Positions 40,847 through 49,235 are shown, numbered from the stretch's first letter. The stretch is DNA of 64,000 bases from Roseateles sp. YR242 (GCF_900109745.1 NZ_FOAV01000009.1:124001-188000), one strand, 5' to 3'. Notes: a model not told the origin generated them from the letters alone. Numbers and translations: made by a program.

Positions 40847-41391
40847 AGACCTCTCCATGGTCGTTGGTGGCTGGGTGGGGGTGACTGGTGCGTCACCGGC
40901 CTGGCGGCTGCGGTAACGCTGGGAAGAACTGTAGGACGGCATTGACGTGACCAAGCGCACGAAAAGCACTGTCAACACCGCCCATTCCCCCTTTATCCCG
41001 GCGCGGAGCTGCCGTTAACCACTTGTGTCCGTCGCATTGACCGACTGGCAGGACCCAGGTCCCGCCGAAAGTCAAACGACAAACAGCCTGTTGTCAGACC
41101 CCTTTTTCAACGTTTCGAAAGTCTTGACAAACAGCCCTCAAGTTCTATGGCGAAGGTGCCGACAACCAAAACAACGGGTCTGCTGTCAGACACGTGGTCC
41201 GGTTAGAAGGCCTGGCGTTCATAGGCCTCCGCAAGGGGGTGGGGCGGCAACGGTTGACTAGCGTCGGACTGGGACCGGACCGGGGAAAGCCCGGGCGGTT
41301 CAGCAAGAGCAAGACCGCGTCCAGGCACGGTGGCGCTCATGTGTGGTTCGGCGCTTTTGCCGGTATTTATGTATAGCTGTTAGGAGCAATC
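40847..41391. other. Divergent region between the TPR gene and fliC1
   Basis: 545 bases with no gene. It carries the fliC1 promoter, two copies of GACAAACAGCC (41078-41088 and 41126-41136, the second ending just before the -35) and a ~230-base untranslated leader. AGGAG at 41382-41386 is the fliC1 ribosome site. Confidence 0.5.
41138..41165 (+). promoter_or_regulatory. Sigma-28 promoter for fliC1
   Basis: TCAAGTTC (41138-41145), 12-bp spacer, GCCGACAA (41158-41165). The -10 matches GCCGATAA at 7 of 8 positions. Implies a leader of about 220 nt. Confidence 0.7.
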
Positions 41392-42231
41392 ATGGCCCAA
41401 ATCATCAACACCAATCTGTTGTCGCTCAACGCCCAGCGCAACACTGCCACCAGCCAAAGCTCGCTGGCCGTCGCCATGCAGCGCCTGTCCTCCGGCCTGC
41501 GCGTCAACTCCGCCAAGGACGACGCCGCTGGTCTGGCCATCGCTGACCGCATGCAATCCCAAGTGCGCGGCATGAACGTCGCAGCACGTAATGCCAACGA
41601 CGGTATTTCTCTGGCGCAGACGGCTGAAGGTGCTTTGTCCAAGGTGGGTGACTCGCTGCAACGTATGCGTGAACTGGCGGTTCAGGCGCGTAATGCCACG
41701 AACACCACGTCCGATCTGGACTCCATTGGCCAGGAATATTCGCAGCTGGGTTCTGAAATCACCCGGGTGCTGGGTGGCACGACCTTCAACGGCCGCAACA
41801 TTCTGGCGACGGATGCTGGCACGCAGACCTTCCAGATTGGTGCCAACACCACGACCAACGACTCGGTGGACGTGATCACGACCGACATGACGGCGGACAC
41901 GAGCATCACGGCCGTGACGGGTGGTGCCATCAGCAACACGTCCACGACGACGGATCTGGCTACCGTGATCGACAACATCGATGCGGCCATCAAGACTGTC
42001 TCTGGCGAGCGTTCCAAGCTGGGTGCTTCGCAGAACCGTTTCGACGCGATCATCTCCAACCTGCAGATCTCGGTGGAAAACCAGACGGCTGCTCGCAGCC
42101 GGATCATGGATGCGGACTTCGCTTCGGAAACGGCGAACCTGAGCCGTGCCCAGATCCTGCAACAGGCTGGCAACGCCATGATCGCCCAAGCGAACCAGGC
42201 TCCCCAGCAAGTGCTGGCCCTGCTGCGCTAA
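41392..42231 (+). CDS. fliC: Flagellin, copy 1
   Basis: 279 residues. The N-terminal D0/D1 region reads IINTNLLSLNAQRNTATSQSSLAVAMQRLSSGLRVNSAKDDAAGLAIADRM and the C-terminal D1/D0 region SRIMDADFASETANLSRAQILQQAGNAMIAQANQAPQQVLALLR. Only about 100 residues lie between them, so the surface D2/D3 domains are essentially absent. Exported by the FlhAB/FliPQR gate, chaperoned by FliS. A FliA promoter is upstream and hairpins follow. Confidence 0.97.
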   Translation: MAQIINTNLLSLNAQRNTATSQSSLAVAMQRLSSGLRVNSAKDDAAGLAIADRMQSQVRGMNVAARNANDGISLAQTAEGALSKVGDSLQRMRELAVQARNATNTTSDLDSIGQEYSQLGSEITRVLGGTTFNGRNILATDAGTQTFQIGANTTTNDSVDVITTDMTADTSITAVTGGAISNTSTTTDLATVIDNIDAAIKTVSGERSKLGASQNRFDAIISNLQISVENQTAARSRIMDADFASETANLSRAQILQQAGNAMIAQANQAPQQVLALLR

Positions 42232-42248
42232 ACCTCTTCCGGGTGATG

Positions 42249-42443
42249 ACGCTGCCTCTGCCGAGGCGGCGTTGCCCACCCCAGAGGCTTGGCCATGATT
42301 TCTCCGCCGCGCCTTGCGAGGCCCGTCGCCCCCTCCGGCGATGGGGTAGTGCAAACCTCGCAAGGCTGCGGAGGAGTCTTCTGGCAGAGACCCCGGGCGG
42401 GCGCTTGAGATCTGATGTCTCTTGCATCCGAGCGTCCGCCCGG
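42249..42443 (+). terminator. Series of three hairpins after fliC1
   Basis: First: ACGCTGCCTC (42249-42258) / GAGGCGGCGT (42263-42272), one G-T pair. Second: CCTTGCGAGG (42312-42321) / CCTCGCAAGG (42356-42365), perfect, with outer CTCCGC/GCGGAG arms. Third: CCGGGCGGGCGCT (42393-42405) / AGCGTCCGCCCGG (42431-42443), followed by TGTTTGTGTCTT. The third is the best terminator candidate. Confidence 0.5.
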
Positions 42444-42610
42444 TGTTTGTGTCTTAAGAAATCTGCATAACTCCTTCCGTTGGATCCGGTGCGTCTTCCT
42501 CTATGCGCTGGCGTTGCACGGCTGTGCCTGGCCAGGCTGGGCGCTGGATGACACCCGAAAGGCCCTTGGTCTTGAAGGGTTCAGGTTCGTCTATCGGGAT
42601 GGGCAGCAGT

Positions 42611-42732
42611 ACTCGGTTCGGGAAAGTGACGGTCCGGGGCCTGTTTGCGTAAGTCAAGGAATGAATGACCGGGCGGAGCCCGGGCAGAAGGGACATGGAG
42701 CAAACAGGCCCCGGGCCGGCGCTTTCCAGCGC
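42611..42732 (+). repeat. Structured repeat element, copy A
   Basis: 122 bp. Outer stem of 15 perfect pairs CCGGGGCCTGTTTGC (42634-42648) / GCAAACAGGCCCCGG (42700-42714). Inner hairpin CCGGGC-GGA-GCCCGG (42669-42683). A third hairpin GCGCT-TTCC-AGCGC (42719-42732). Conserved ACATGGAGCAAACA follows the inner hairpin. Confidence 0.85.
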
Positions 42733-42829
42733 GGGGCGCTGTTTGCCGCAAACAAGGCCACAAAGGCCTCCAGGCCTCAAGCCCAAGGCAGCCCTATAAG
42801 CAGTACGGAGTATGAGGAATGGTGGCAGG

Positions 42830-42951
42830 ACTCGGTTCGGGAAAGTGACGGCTCGGGGCTTGTTTGCGTAAGTCAAGGAATGAATGACCAGGCGGAGCCC
42901 GGGCAGAAGGGACATGGAGCAAACAGGCCCCGGGCCGGCGCTTTCCAGCGC
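42830..42951 (+). repeat. Structured repeat element, copy B
   Basis: 122 bp with about four differences from copy A. Outer stem CGGGGCTTGTTTGC (42854-42867) / GCAAACAGGCCCCG (42919-42932) keeps pairing through a G-T pair; the inner stem has one change. The third hairpin is identical. Confidence 0.85.
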
Positions 42952-43022
42952 AGCCCGTTGGTTGCAGCGAAGCGCTTTCCAGCGCAGGCCGCTGGTTGCA
43001 CCAAAGCGCTTTCCTGCGCAGG
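42938..43022 (+). repeat. 34-bp tandem units extending copy B
   Basis: Two full 34-bp units beginning GCGCTTTCCAGCGCAG (42938 and 42972) and a partial third at 43006. Each starts with the small hairpin of the structured element and continues with CCGyTGGTTGCA-type sequence. Confidence 0.75.
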
Positions 43023-43059
43023 AGTGGGATTACCAGAGGAAGAGGAAAAAGTCGGAACC

Positions 43060-43125
43060 GGTGGGAGCTCCAATGAGCCCAGCGCTGCTGCCCTAGACAT
43101 CGGCGGCGCTGTTGGGGCTCCCACC
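43060..43125. repeat. Long palindrome upstream of fliC2
   Basis: GGTGGGAGCTCCAA (43060-43073) pairs with TTGGGGCTCCCACC (43112-43125), one G-T pair, and an inner CAGCGC/GCGCTG arm (43080-43085, 43106-43111) continues the stem. Role unknown. Confidence 0.65.
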
Positions 43126-43287
43126 GAGGCCGCATCCCCGCCTCGCAGCACCTCCCGCGCCACCCAAAAAGCGGTTGGAAACGAAGAACTGACCCCGAAA
43201 CACCCGCCATTTCTCCCGCAAACCCCCACAGACGCCTACGACTTCACGTTCGCAGGGCCCTGTTACAGCCACGCGCCTACAAACCGC

Positions 43288-43315
43288 TCAAGTCTCTTTC
43301 GAGCCGACCCGATAA
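43288..43315 (+). promoter_or_regulatory. Sigma-28 promoter for fliC2
   Basis: TCAAGTCT (43288-43295), 12-bp spacer, CCCGATAA (43308-43315), 7 of 8 matches in the -10. Leader of about 105 nt to the ATG at 43429. Confidence 0.72.
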
Positions 43316-43428
43316 CGTATCAACGGGTCCGCAATGTCTAGCAAGGACCTCGTGGTCCGGCCCCGTCGGACGAAGTTTTACCGACACCCGGACCGACAAG
43401 GTCTTCGACACTCGAAAGGATTTTGATC

Positions 43429-44271
43429 ATGGCTCAGATCATCAACACCAACCTGGCTTCCCTGAACGCCCAGCGTAACCTCACCGGTTCCCAATCGTCC
43501 CTCTCCACCTCCATGCAGCGCCTCTCCTCCGGCCTGCGTGTGAACTCGGCCAAGGACGACGCTGCCGGCCTCGCCATCGCAGAACGCATGAATGCCCAGG
43601 TCCGCGGTATGAACGTCGCGGTTCGCAATGCCAACGACGGCATCTCCCTGGCGCAAACCGCTGAAGGCGCGCTCTCCAAGGTCGGTGATTCCCTGCAACG
43701 CATGCGTGAACTGGCCGTCCAGGCCCGCAACGCCACCAACACCACCTCCGACCTGGACTCCCTGGGCCGCGAATACGCCCAGCTCGGCGAAGAAATCGGC
43801 CGTGTCCTCGGTGGCACCACCTTCAACGGCAAGGCCATCCTGGCCGCCGATGCCGGCACCCAGACCTTCCAGATCGGTGCCAACACCTCTGCCAACGACT
43901 CGGTGGACGTGATCACCAACGACCTGACGCAGGATGCCACCATCACCTCGGTGACCAGCGGCGCCATCGACAACGCTTCCACCCCGGCCACCCTGGCCAC
44001 GGTGATCGACAACATCGATGCCGCCATCAACACGGTCAGCGGCCAACGCGCCATCCTGGGTGCCTCGCAAAACCGTTTTGACGCGATCATCTCCAACCTG
44101 CAGATCTCGGTCGAAAACCAGACGGCTGCCCGCAGCCGGATCATGGATGCCGACTTTGCGGCGGAAACCGCCAACCTCAGCCGCGCCCAGATCCTGCAGC
44201 AGGCCGGCAACACCATGGTGGCCCAGGCCAACCAGCTGCCGCAGCAAGTCCTGTCGCTGCTGCGCAGCTAA
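43429..44271 (+). CDS. fliC: Flagellin, copy 2
   Basis: 280 residues from the ATG at 43429 (GAAAGGA upstream). Highly similar to copy 1 throughout: AQIINTNLASLNAQRNLTGSQSSLST at the start and QILQQAGNTMVAQANQLPQQVLSLLRS at the end. Like copy 1 it lacks a variable central domain. It has its own FliA promoter and a very strong terminator, so it forms a single-gene unit. Confidence 0.97.
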   Translation: MAQIINTNLASLNAQRNLTGSQSSLSTSMQRLSSGLRVNSAKDDAAGLAIAERMNAQVRGMNVAVRNANDGISLAQTAEGALSKVGDSLQRMRELAVQARNATNTTSDLDSLGREYAQLGEEIGRVLGGTTFNGKAILAADAGTQTFQIGANTSANDSVDVITNDLTQDATITSVTSGAIDNASTPATLATVIDNIDAAINTVSGQRAILGASQNRFDAIISNLQISVENQTAARSRIMDADFAAETANLSRAQILQQAGNTMVAQANQLPQQVLSLLRS

Positions 44272-44724
44272 GCCGCCAAGCACAGCCCGGGCATCACGCG
44301 CATGACGCTGGTGCTGCGGGCACCGCGGTCGCCACACAGGCGCCCGCGCTCCTCTGAGAACACCGTCCGGATCTCGCCCCTCGCAAGCCCGAAAGGGCCC
44401 CTCCATCAGCCCCGAGGCTGACCGGCGCACGCTCATCAAGAAGGCCCCGCCGCCCTCCCCCACACCGGGAGGGCGGCGGGGCCTTCTTTTCTTTTGGCCG
44501 GTCTTTGGGGCCCTTATCGGCGCTTTAACCCGCCGACACATTCCGCACAATGGATTCCATCGAGCGAATGACTTGATTGGCTCGACCACCGGTCCAACCG
44601 GCAGATCTCATCCAGAGCGCTTCGGGCGCGGCGGAGATCGGCAGGCGAGGTCGGGAACGACACCGCCAACCACGATCACCATCAGGATCGAGCCCAGGAC
44701 AAGGATCTCCGCAGGAGTGCATCA
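44272..44724. other. Intergenic region between fliC2 and fliC3
   Basis: 453 bases without a gene. It contains the fliC2 terminator and the leader of fliC3. A GCCGACAC resembling a sigma-28 -10 lies at 44532-44539 but has no matching -35, so I do not call a promoter. AGGAG at 44713-44717 serves fliC3. Confidence 0.5.
44441..44495 (+). terminator. Strong intrinsic terminator after fliC2
   Basis: A 19-bp perfect stem, AAGGCCCCGCCGCCCTCCC (44441-44459) with its complement at 44467-44485, 7-nt loop, then CTTTTCTTTT. The stem begins with AA and ends with TT, so it could work in both directions. Confidence 0.9.
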
Positions 44725-45594
44725 ATGCCACAGACCATCAACACCAACATTGCATCGCTGAACGCGCAACGCAATCTGAACAGCTCGCAGTCGTCACTGG
44801 CGACTTCGATGCAACGGCTGTCGTCGGGCCTGCGGGTGAACTCCGCCAAGGACGACGCCGCCGGCCTCGCCATCGCCGAACGCATGAATGCGCAAGCCCG
44901 CGGCATGAGCGTCGCGATGCGTAATGCGAACGACGGCATCTCGCTGGCGCAGACCGCTGAAGGCGCGCTCGGCAAGGTGGCCGACTCGCTGCAACGTATG
45001 CGTGAGCTGGCCATCCAGGCCCGTAACGCCACCAACGCAGACAGCGACAAGAATTCTCTGGACAAGGAATTCGGCGAACTGGCCAAGGAAATGCAGCGTG
45101 TGCTGGGCGGTACGACCTTCAACGGGAAGTACATCCTCGGCGCCGATGCGGCCACGCCGCAGACCTTCCAGGTCGGCCCCAACACCACGGCCAATGACGA
45201 AATCACCGTCACCACGCCGGACATGACCCAGGATGGGGCCATTACCAACGTGGCGGGCACGGACATCAACGGCGCAGGCCGTTCGGTGATCGACGCGACG
45301 GCGGACTCTGCGGCCATCGCCACCGTGGTGGCGAACATCGACACCGCGCTGGACGCCGTCAACTCCCAGCGCGCCGTGCTGGGTGCGACGCAGAACCGCT
45401 TTGACGCCGTGATTTCCAACCTGCAGGTGGCGTACGAAAACCAGACCGCTGCCCGCAGCCGGATCATGGACGCCGACTTTGCGTCGGAAACCTCCAATCT
45501 CAGCCGGGCACAGATCCTGCAGCAGGCCGGCAATGCGATGGTGGCCCAGGCCAACCAGCTGCCGCAACAGGTTCTGTCCCTGCTGAAGGGTTGA
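44725..45594 (+). CDS. fliC: Flagellin, copy 3
   Basis: 289 residues, more diverged than copies 1 and 2 and with a ten-residue longer middle (GTDINGAGRSVIDATADSAA). Conserved D0/D1 ends (TINTNIASLNAQRNLNSSQSSLATSMQRLSSGLRVNS; AQILQQAGNAMVAQANQLPQQVLSLLKG). It could be a minor flagellin or be expressed under different conditions. No clear FliA promoter is visible in front, unlike the other two. Confidence 0.96.
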   Translation: MPQTINTNIASLNAQRNLNSSQSSLATSMQRLSSGLRVNSAKDDAAGLAIAERMNAQARGMSVAMRNANDGISLAQTAEGALGKVADSLQRMRELAIQARNATNADSDKNSLDKEFGELAKEMQRVLGGTTFNGKYILGADAATPQTFQVGPNTTANDEITVTTPDMTQDGAITNVAGTDINGAGRSVIDATADSAAIATVVANIDTALDAVNSQRAVLGATQNRFDAVISNLQVAYENQTAARSRIMDADFASETSNLSRAQILQQAGNAMVAQANQLPQQVLSLLKG

Positions 45595-45619
45595 TTCGCG
45601 GTCTTCCGCGAAATTTCCC

Positions 45620-45647
45620 TCAAGTCGGACGGTTCACGTGCCGACAT
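45620..45647 (+). promoter_or_regulatory. Sigma-28 promoter for fliD
   Basis: TCAAGTCG (45620-45627), 12-bp spacer, GCCGACAT (45640-45647). It resembles the fliC1 and fliC2 promoters and lies 100 nt before the fliD ATG. Confidence 0.65.
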
Positions 45648-45747
45648 AGTGGACAGGGCCTCCCATGGGGGCCCTGTCGTCCATTGCGCTTGCCTGTTCA
45701 GCGGATGTACGCTCAGCTGTCAGCAGGCATGACCCGGGAGTCGAACC

Positions 45748-47199
45748 ATGGCCAGCATTACCTCCACCGGCACCATCACCTCCACAGGGGTGGGCAGCGG
45801 TCTGGATGTCGACAGCATCGTGTCCAAATTGGTGGCGCTGGAAAAACAGCCTGCGGTGGACCTGCAGGACCGCACCAGCACCATCAAGACGCAGATCTCG
45901 GCCTACGGCAAGATTCAAAGCGCCATGAGCGCGATGCGGGATGCGGCTTCCAAGCTGACCACCCCCACCACCTGGTCGGCGCTGACCGCCACCTCGTCGG
46001 ACAGCAGCATGGCCACCGTCACCGCCGGCTCCGGCAGTGGCGCGGGCAGTTATGCCCTGTCGGTGACCCAACTGGCCGCCGCGCAAAGCATCTCCAGCAA
46101 GGCCATGGCCAGCACCGACACCGTCGGGGCCGGCACCATGACCATCGAGCTGGGCCAGTGGGGCGGTACGGAAGCCTCCCCCACCTTCACCAGCCAGAAC
46201 GGCAAGACGCCCATCAGCATCACGGTGAGCGCCACCGACACGTTGGCCAGCGTGCGTGACAAGATCAATGCCTCCGGCGCTGGTGTCCTGGCCTCGGTGG
46301 TGACCGATGCCACCGGCTCGCGGCTGGTGATCCGCTCGCAAGACACCGGCGAGGCCAATGGCTTCCGTGTCACGACGGCCGATGCCGACGGCACCAACGG
46401 CGATGCCAGCGGCCTGTCCGCCCTGGCCTACGACCCGACGGCCAGCATCAAATCCATGACGCAGAACGCGGCGGCCCAGAACGCCAAGCTGACCATCAAC
46501 AACATGGAAATCAGCTCCGCCACCAACACCATCGAGAACGCGGTGGATGGCCTGAGCGTCAACATCCTGAAAAAAGGTGACTCCACCGTCACCGTTGGTC
46601 AGGACAAGGACGCCGTCAAGAAGTCCATCAATGATTTCGTCACGGCCTACAACACCCTGATGAACTTGATGCGGGACAACACCAAGTACGACGATTCGAA
46701 CAAAACCGCCGGCACCCTGCAGGGCGACAGCACCGCCGTCAACCTGCAGATGCAGTTGCGCAACATCACCTCCACCGGCAGCACGCTGGGGGGCGCGTAC
46801 GCGCGCTTGTCCGACCTGGGGTTGAACATCGGCACGGCCGGCACCATCACGGTGGACGACACCAAGCTGACCAGTGCCCTGGGCCACATCAGCGACCTGA
46901 AGCAGCTGTTCATGGGCACGGACAGTACCAATGCGGCCAACAACGGCATTGCCACCCGCTGGCGCGCGTTTGCCGACCAGGTCACCGGCATGGATGGCAG
47001 CATCACCAGCCGCACGGCCGGCCTGCAGTCCCGCGTCACCGCCAACGACAAGCGTGTGGACGAGCTCAACGACCGGGCGGCCTCGTACGAAAAGCGCATT
47101 CGTGCGCAGTACACGGCGCTGGACACCCAGATGGCCAAGCTCAACGACATGTCCAGCTACGTCAGCAAGCTCTCCGCCATGCTGACCAGCAGCAGCTGA
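45748..47199 (+). CDS. fliD: Flagellar filament cap protein FliD
   Basis: 483 residues, normal for FliD (HAP2). The N-terminus STGVGSGLDVDSIVSKLVALEKQPAVDLQDRTSTIKTQISAYGKIQSAMS is the conserved FliD_N region, and the C-terminus LNDRAASYEKRIRAQYTALDTQMAKLNDMSSYVSKLSAMLTSSS matches FliD_C. The cap assembles flagellin at the filament tip. Followed by a clean terminator and the fliS-fliT unit. Confidence 0.96.
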   Translation: MASITSTGTITSTGVGSGLDVDSIVSKLVALEKQPAVDLQDRTSTIKTQISAYGKIQSAMSAMRDAASKLTTPTTWSALTATSSDSSMATVTAGSGSGAGSYALSVTQLAAAQSISSKAMASTDTVGAGTMTIELGQWGGTEASPTFTSQNGKTPISITVSATDTLASVRDKINASGAGVLASVVTDATGSRLVIRSQDTGEANGFRVTTADADGTNGDASGLSALAYDPTASIKSMTQNAAAQNAKLTINNMEISSATNTIENAVDGLSVNILKKGDSTVTVGQDKDAVKKSINDFVTAYNTLMNLMRDNTKYDDSNKTAGTLQGDSTAVNLQMQLRNITSTGSTLGGAYARLSDLGLNIGTAGTITVDDTKLTSALGHISDLKQLFMGTDSTNAANNGIATRWRAFADQVTGMDGSITSRTAGLQSRVTANDKRVDELNDRAASYEKRIRAQYTALDTQMAKLNDMSSYVSKLSAMLTSSS

Positions 47200-47294
47200 G
47201 GCGCGCTGGAAGGCCGCAGAAGGCGGTGTCGAGGGCGCCAGAAAAACAGCCCCGGGAAGCCCCCCTTCTCCGGCGCTTCGAAAAGAGCACCCCC

Positions 47295-47324
47295 AAGCCT
47301 CCTCACGGAGGCTTTTGTTTTTGT
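47295..47324 (+). terminator. Intrinsic terminator after fliD
   Basis: AAGCCTCC (47295-47302), TCAC loop, GGAGGCTT (47307-47314), then TTGTTTTTG. Textbook stem plus T-rich tail. Confidence 0.93.
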
Positions 47325-47367
47325 GAAATACCGCAAAATTTCCAGTGAAATTACAGCGAGGGGCGGC

Positions 47368-47394
47368 TCAAGTTAGCCGCGTGAGGGCCGAAAA
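47368..47394 (+). promoter_or_regulatory. Sigma-28 promoter for fliS
   Basis: TCAAGTTA (47368-47375), 11-bp spacer, GCCGAAAA (47387-47394), 7 of 8 in the -10. It lies about 35 nt before the fliS ATG at 47431. Confidence 0.7.
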
Positions 47395-47430
47395 CTAAAA
47401 CAAGCACTACGACAAACCTCGCAGCACATC

Positions 47431-47865
47431 ATGTACGGTAACTCCTCACCTTTCGCCTCCCACGGTCAGCGCGCAAGCAACATGTACAACCGCGTCGGCG
47501 TGGAAACCGATGTGCTGCAAGCCTCGCCGCACCGCCTCGTGCAGCTGCTGCTGGACGGCGCCAACGATGCGATGTCCCAGGGCCTGGGAGCGATTCGTGC
47601 CCGTAACGTGGAAGTCAAGGGCCGCGCGCTGAGCAAGGCGGTCCGGATTCTGGACGAAGGCCTGAAGGCGGCCTTGAACACGGAATCCGGCAATCTGGCC
47701 CTGGACCTGCGTGACCTGTATGCCTACATGAGCATGCGCCTGACGTATGCCAATCTACACAGCGACGCGGCGGCCGTGGAGGAATGCCAGCGCCTGATGC
47801 AGCCCATCCGCGAAGCCTGGGCCAGCATTGCCCCGGCCCTGACCGAACAACGCGCCGCCGCCTGA
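47431..47865 (+). CDS. fliS: Flagellin export chaperone FliS
   Basis: 144 residues, typical FliS. Conserved segments: YNRVGVETDVLQASPHRLVQLLLDGANDAMSQG, KGRALSKAVRILDEGLKAALN and LALDLRDLYAYMSMRLTYANLHSD. FliS binds the flagellin C-terminus and prevents premature polymerisation; with three flagellin genes just upstream its clients are clear. It is the first gene of a short unit with fliT. Confidence 0.96.
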   Translation: MYGNSSPFASHGQRASNMYNRVGVETDVLQASPHRLVQLLLDGANDAMSQGLGAIRARNVEVKGRALSKAVRILDEGLKAALNTESGNLALDLRDLYAYMSMRLTYANLHSDAAAVEECQRLMQPIREAWASIAPALTEQRAAA

Positions 47866-47906
47866 ATTCAGGCATTGATCACGGACCTACCGCACCGAGC
47901 AGTACC

Positions 47907-48281
47907 ATGAGCAAGCATTCCGCCGCCAAGATCCAGACCGCGCAGAACGCCGCCCCGGCACCAACCGCCCCGACGACGACCATGAACACTCATCTCCTGA
48001 GCTACTACGAAGCCATCGAACAAGCCAGTGCTGACATGCTGAATGCCGCTCGCACCGGCAATTGGGATGAAGTGGTCAAGCTCGAAGGGGCCTGCGTGCT
48101 GCTGATCTCGCAACTCAAGCATGCCGCCACGCAGCAAAACCTGGGTGCGGAAGAAACGCAGCTCAAGAGCCGGATCATGCAACGCATCCTGCTGAACGAC
48201 GCCGAGATCCGCCATCTGGCCGAACCCTGGCTGGAAGACCTGGACCACCTGATGCAGGGCAAGTCCAAGACGGTTCACTGA
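47907..48281 (+). CDS. fliT: FliT-type flagellar export chaperone
   Basis: 124 residues from the ATG at 47907; an ATG at 47982 would give 99 residues, closer to classical FliT length, and neither has a strong ribosome site. The helical core LSYYEAIEQASADMLNAARTGNWDEVVKLEGACVLLISQLK matches the FliT pattern (W and E in GNWDEVVKLE). FliT chaperones FliD and in enterobacteria inhibits FlhDC. Position right after fliS supports the call. The first 25 residues are low-complexity (Ala, Pro, Thr). Confidence 0.82.
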   Translation: MSKHSAAKIQTAQNAAPAPTAPTTTMNTHLLSYYEAIEQASADMLNAARTGNWDEVVKLEGACVLLISQLKHAATQQNLGAEETQLKSRIMQRILLNDAEIRHLAEPWLEDLDHLMQGKSKTVH

Positions 48282-48379
48282 TCCAAAGCGGTGGTGGCCC
48301 TGACGCTGGCCGGTGGCGTTTTGCCCTGGTGTGGAGATGCAAGGGCCGATCTCTCCGATGACGTCTTGAGCGCCCTTCC

Positions 48380-49144
48380 TTGAACGACCGATCTTCAGTC
48401 CCCACTGCAACGCCGGACGCCGCCGATGCCGATTTCCGGCTCGACGCGCCCGGCGAAATCATGAGTTGGCTGCGCGAATTGCTGCAGTCGCAATCCCGGG
48501 TGCAGCTCAGCACGCCGGACGGTGAGGCGGTGCACACGGTGCTGCGCGCCCTGGACACACCGCACGGCATGTTGACCTTTGAGGCCCCGCAGGACCGCAC
48601 GGCGGCGGAGCCGGTGCTGGCCAGCACCGAGGTCATGGCCACGGCCTACCTGGACCGTATCAAGCTTCAGTTTGACCTCCCGGGCCTGGTGGGGGTGCGT
48701 GGCACCGGCACGGAAGTGCTGCGCGCGCCGCTTCCACAGCGGATCTATCGCTTCCAGCGCCGGCAGGCCTACCGGGTCCAATCCCAGGGCCAACTGTTTC
48801 CAGCGTTGCGCCTCTCCTCGGTCGAGGGTGTGCGTATTCGCGTTGTGAACGTGAGTGGGGGTGGCCTGGCGCTGCAATGGCCGGCCAGGGGCACCCCGGG
48901 CGTTGTGGCGACCTTGCCGCCACCGCCGGCGCAGGGTGAAGAGGTGATGGGCACCTTGGAGCTGGAACGGGAAGTGAATTTCTCGGTGCTGCTGCGTGTG
49001 CAGCATGTCACGCCTGGCGAGGGTGAGGCGCCCCACCATCTGGGATGCGCCTTTGTCTCCCTCTCCCCTTCGGCCGCCCGAGCGCTCCAGCTCTTCATCG
49101 ACCAGGCCCAAAAGCGCGAACGCCTCATGAAACGCCCGGCCTGA
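48380..49144 (+). CDS. ycgR: YcgR-type flagellar brake protein with PilZ domain
   Basis: 254 residues from a TTG at 48380, the first start after an in-frame stop; the region before the next ATG (48461) already fits the family (FRLDAPGEIMSWLRELLQSQSRVQLSTPDG), so TTG is preferred. The N-terminal YcgR domain is followed by PilZ with the cyclic-di-GMP site RRQAYR and NVSGGGLAL (the usual RxxxR and D/NxSxxG). Cyclic-di-GMP-bound YcgR slows the motor via MotA/FliG. It links the motility genes to the c-di-GMP enzymes at 1.8-5.9 kb. Confidence 0.9.
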   Translation: MNDRSSVPTATPDAADADFRLDAPGEIMSWLRELLQSQSRVQLSTPDGEAVHTVLRALDTPHGMLTFEAPQDRTAAEPVLASTEVMATAYLDRIKLQFDLPGLVGVRGTGTEVLRAPLPQRIYRFQRRQAYRVQSQGQLFPALRLSSVEGVRIRVVNVSGGGLALQWPARGTPGVVATLPPPPAQGEEVMGTLELEREVNFSVLLRVQHVTPGEGEAPHHLGCAFVSLSPSAARALQLFIDQAQKRERLMKRPA

Positions 49145-49235
49145 GCAACGCCCGCCTATTGCTCCCATAGGCACCTAGTCGCGCCGAACGCGCGAAGCGC
49201 CGTTCAAGCGGGGCTCTGGTATGCGAAGAGGGTCA

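Larger units (their letters stand above)
42232..43428. other. 1.2-kb repeat-filled gap between fliC1 and fliC2
   Basis: A long plus-strand frame crosses this region but consists of translated repeats and shows no family or ribosome site, so I treat it as non-coding. The gap holds terminator-type hairpins, two copies of a structured 122-bp element, 34-bp tandem units, a long palindrome and the fliC2 promoter. Confidence 0.65.

Noticed and set aside
42415-43341. 308-codon plus-strand open frame between fliC1 and fliC2
   Set aside because: It spans two copies of a structured repeat plus a palindrome, has no ribosome site or family match, and the same peptide blocks simply repeat; better explained as translated non-coding repeats.
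44532-44539. Sigma-28 promoter before fliC3
   Set aside because: A -10-like GCCGACAC is present but no TCAAG-type -35 lies 11-12 bp upstream.
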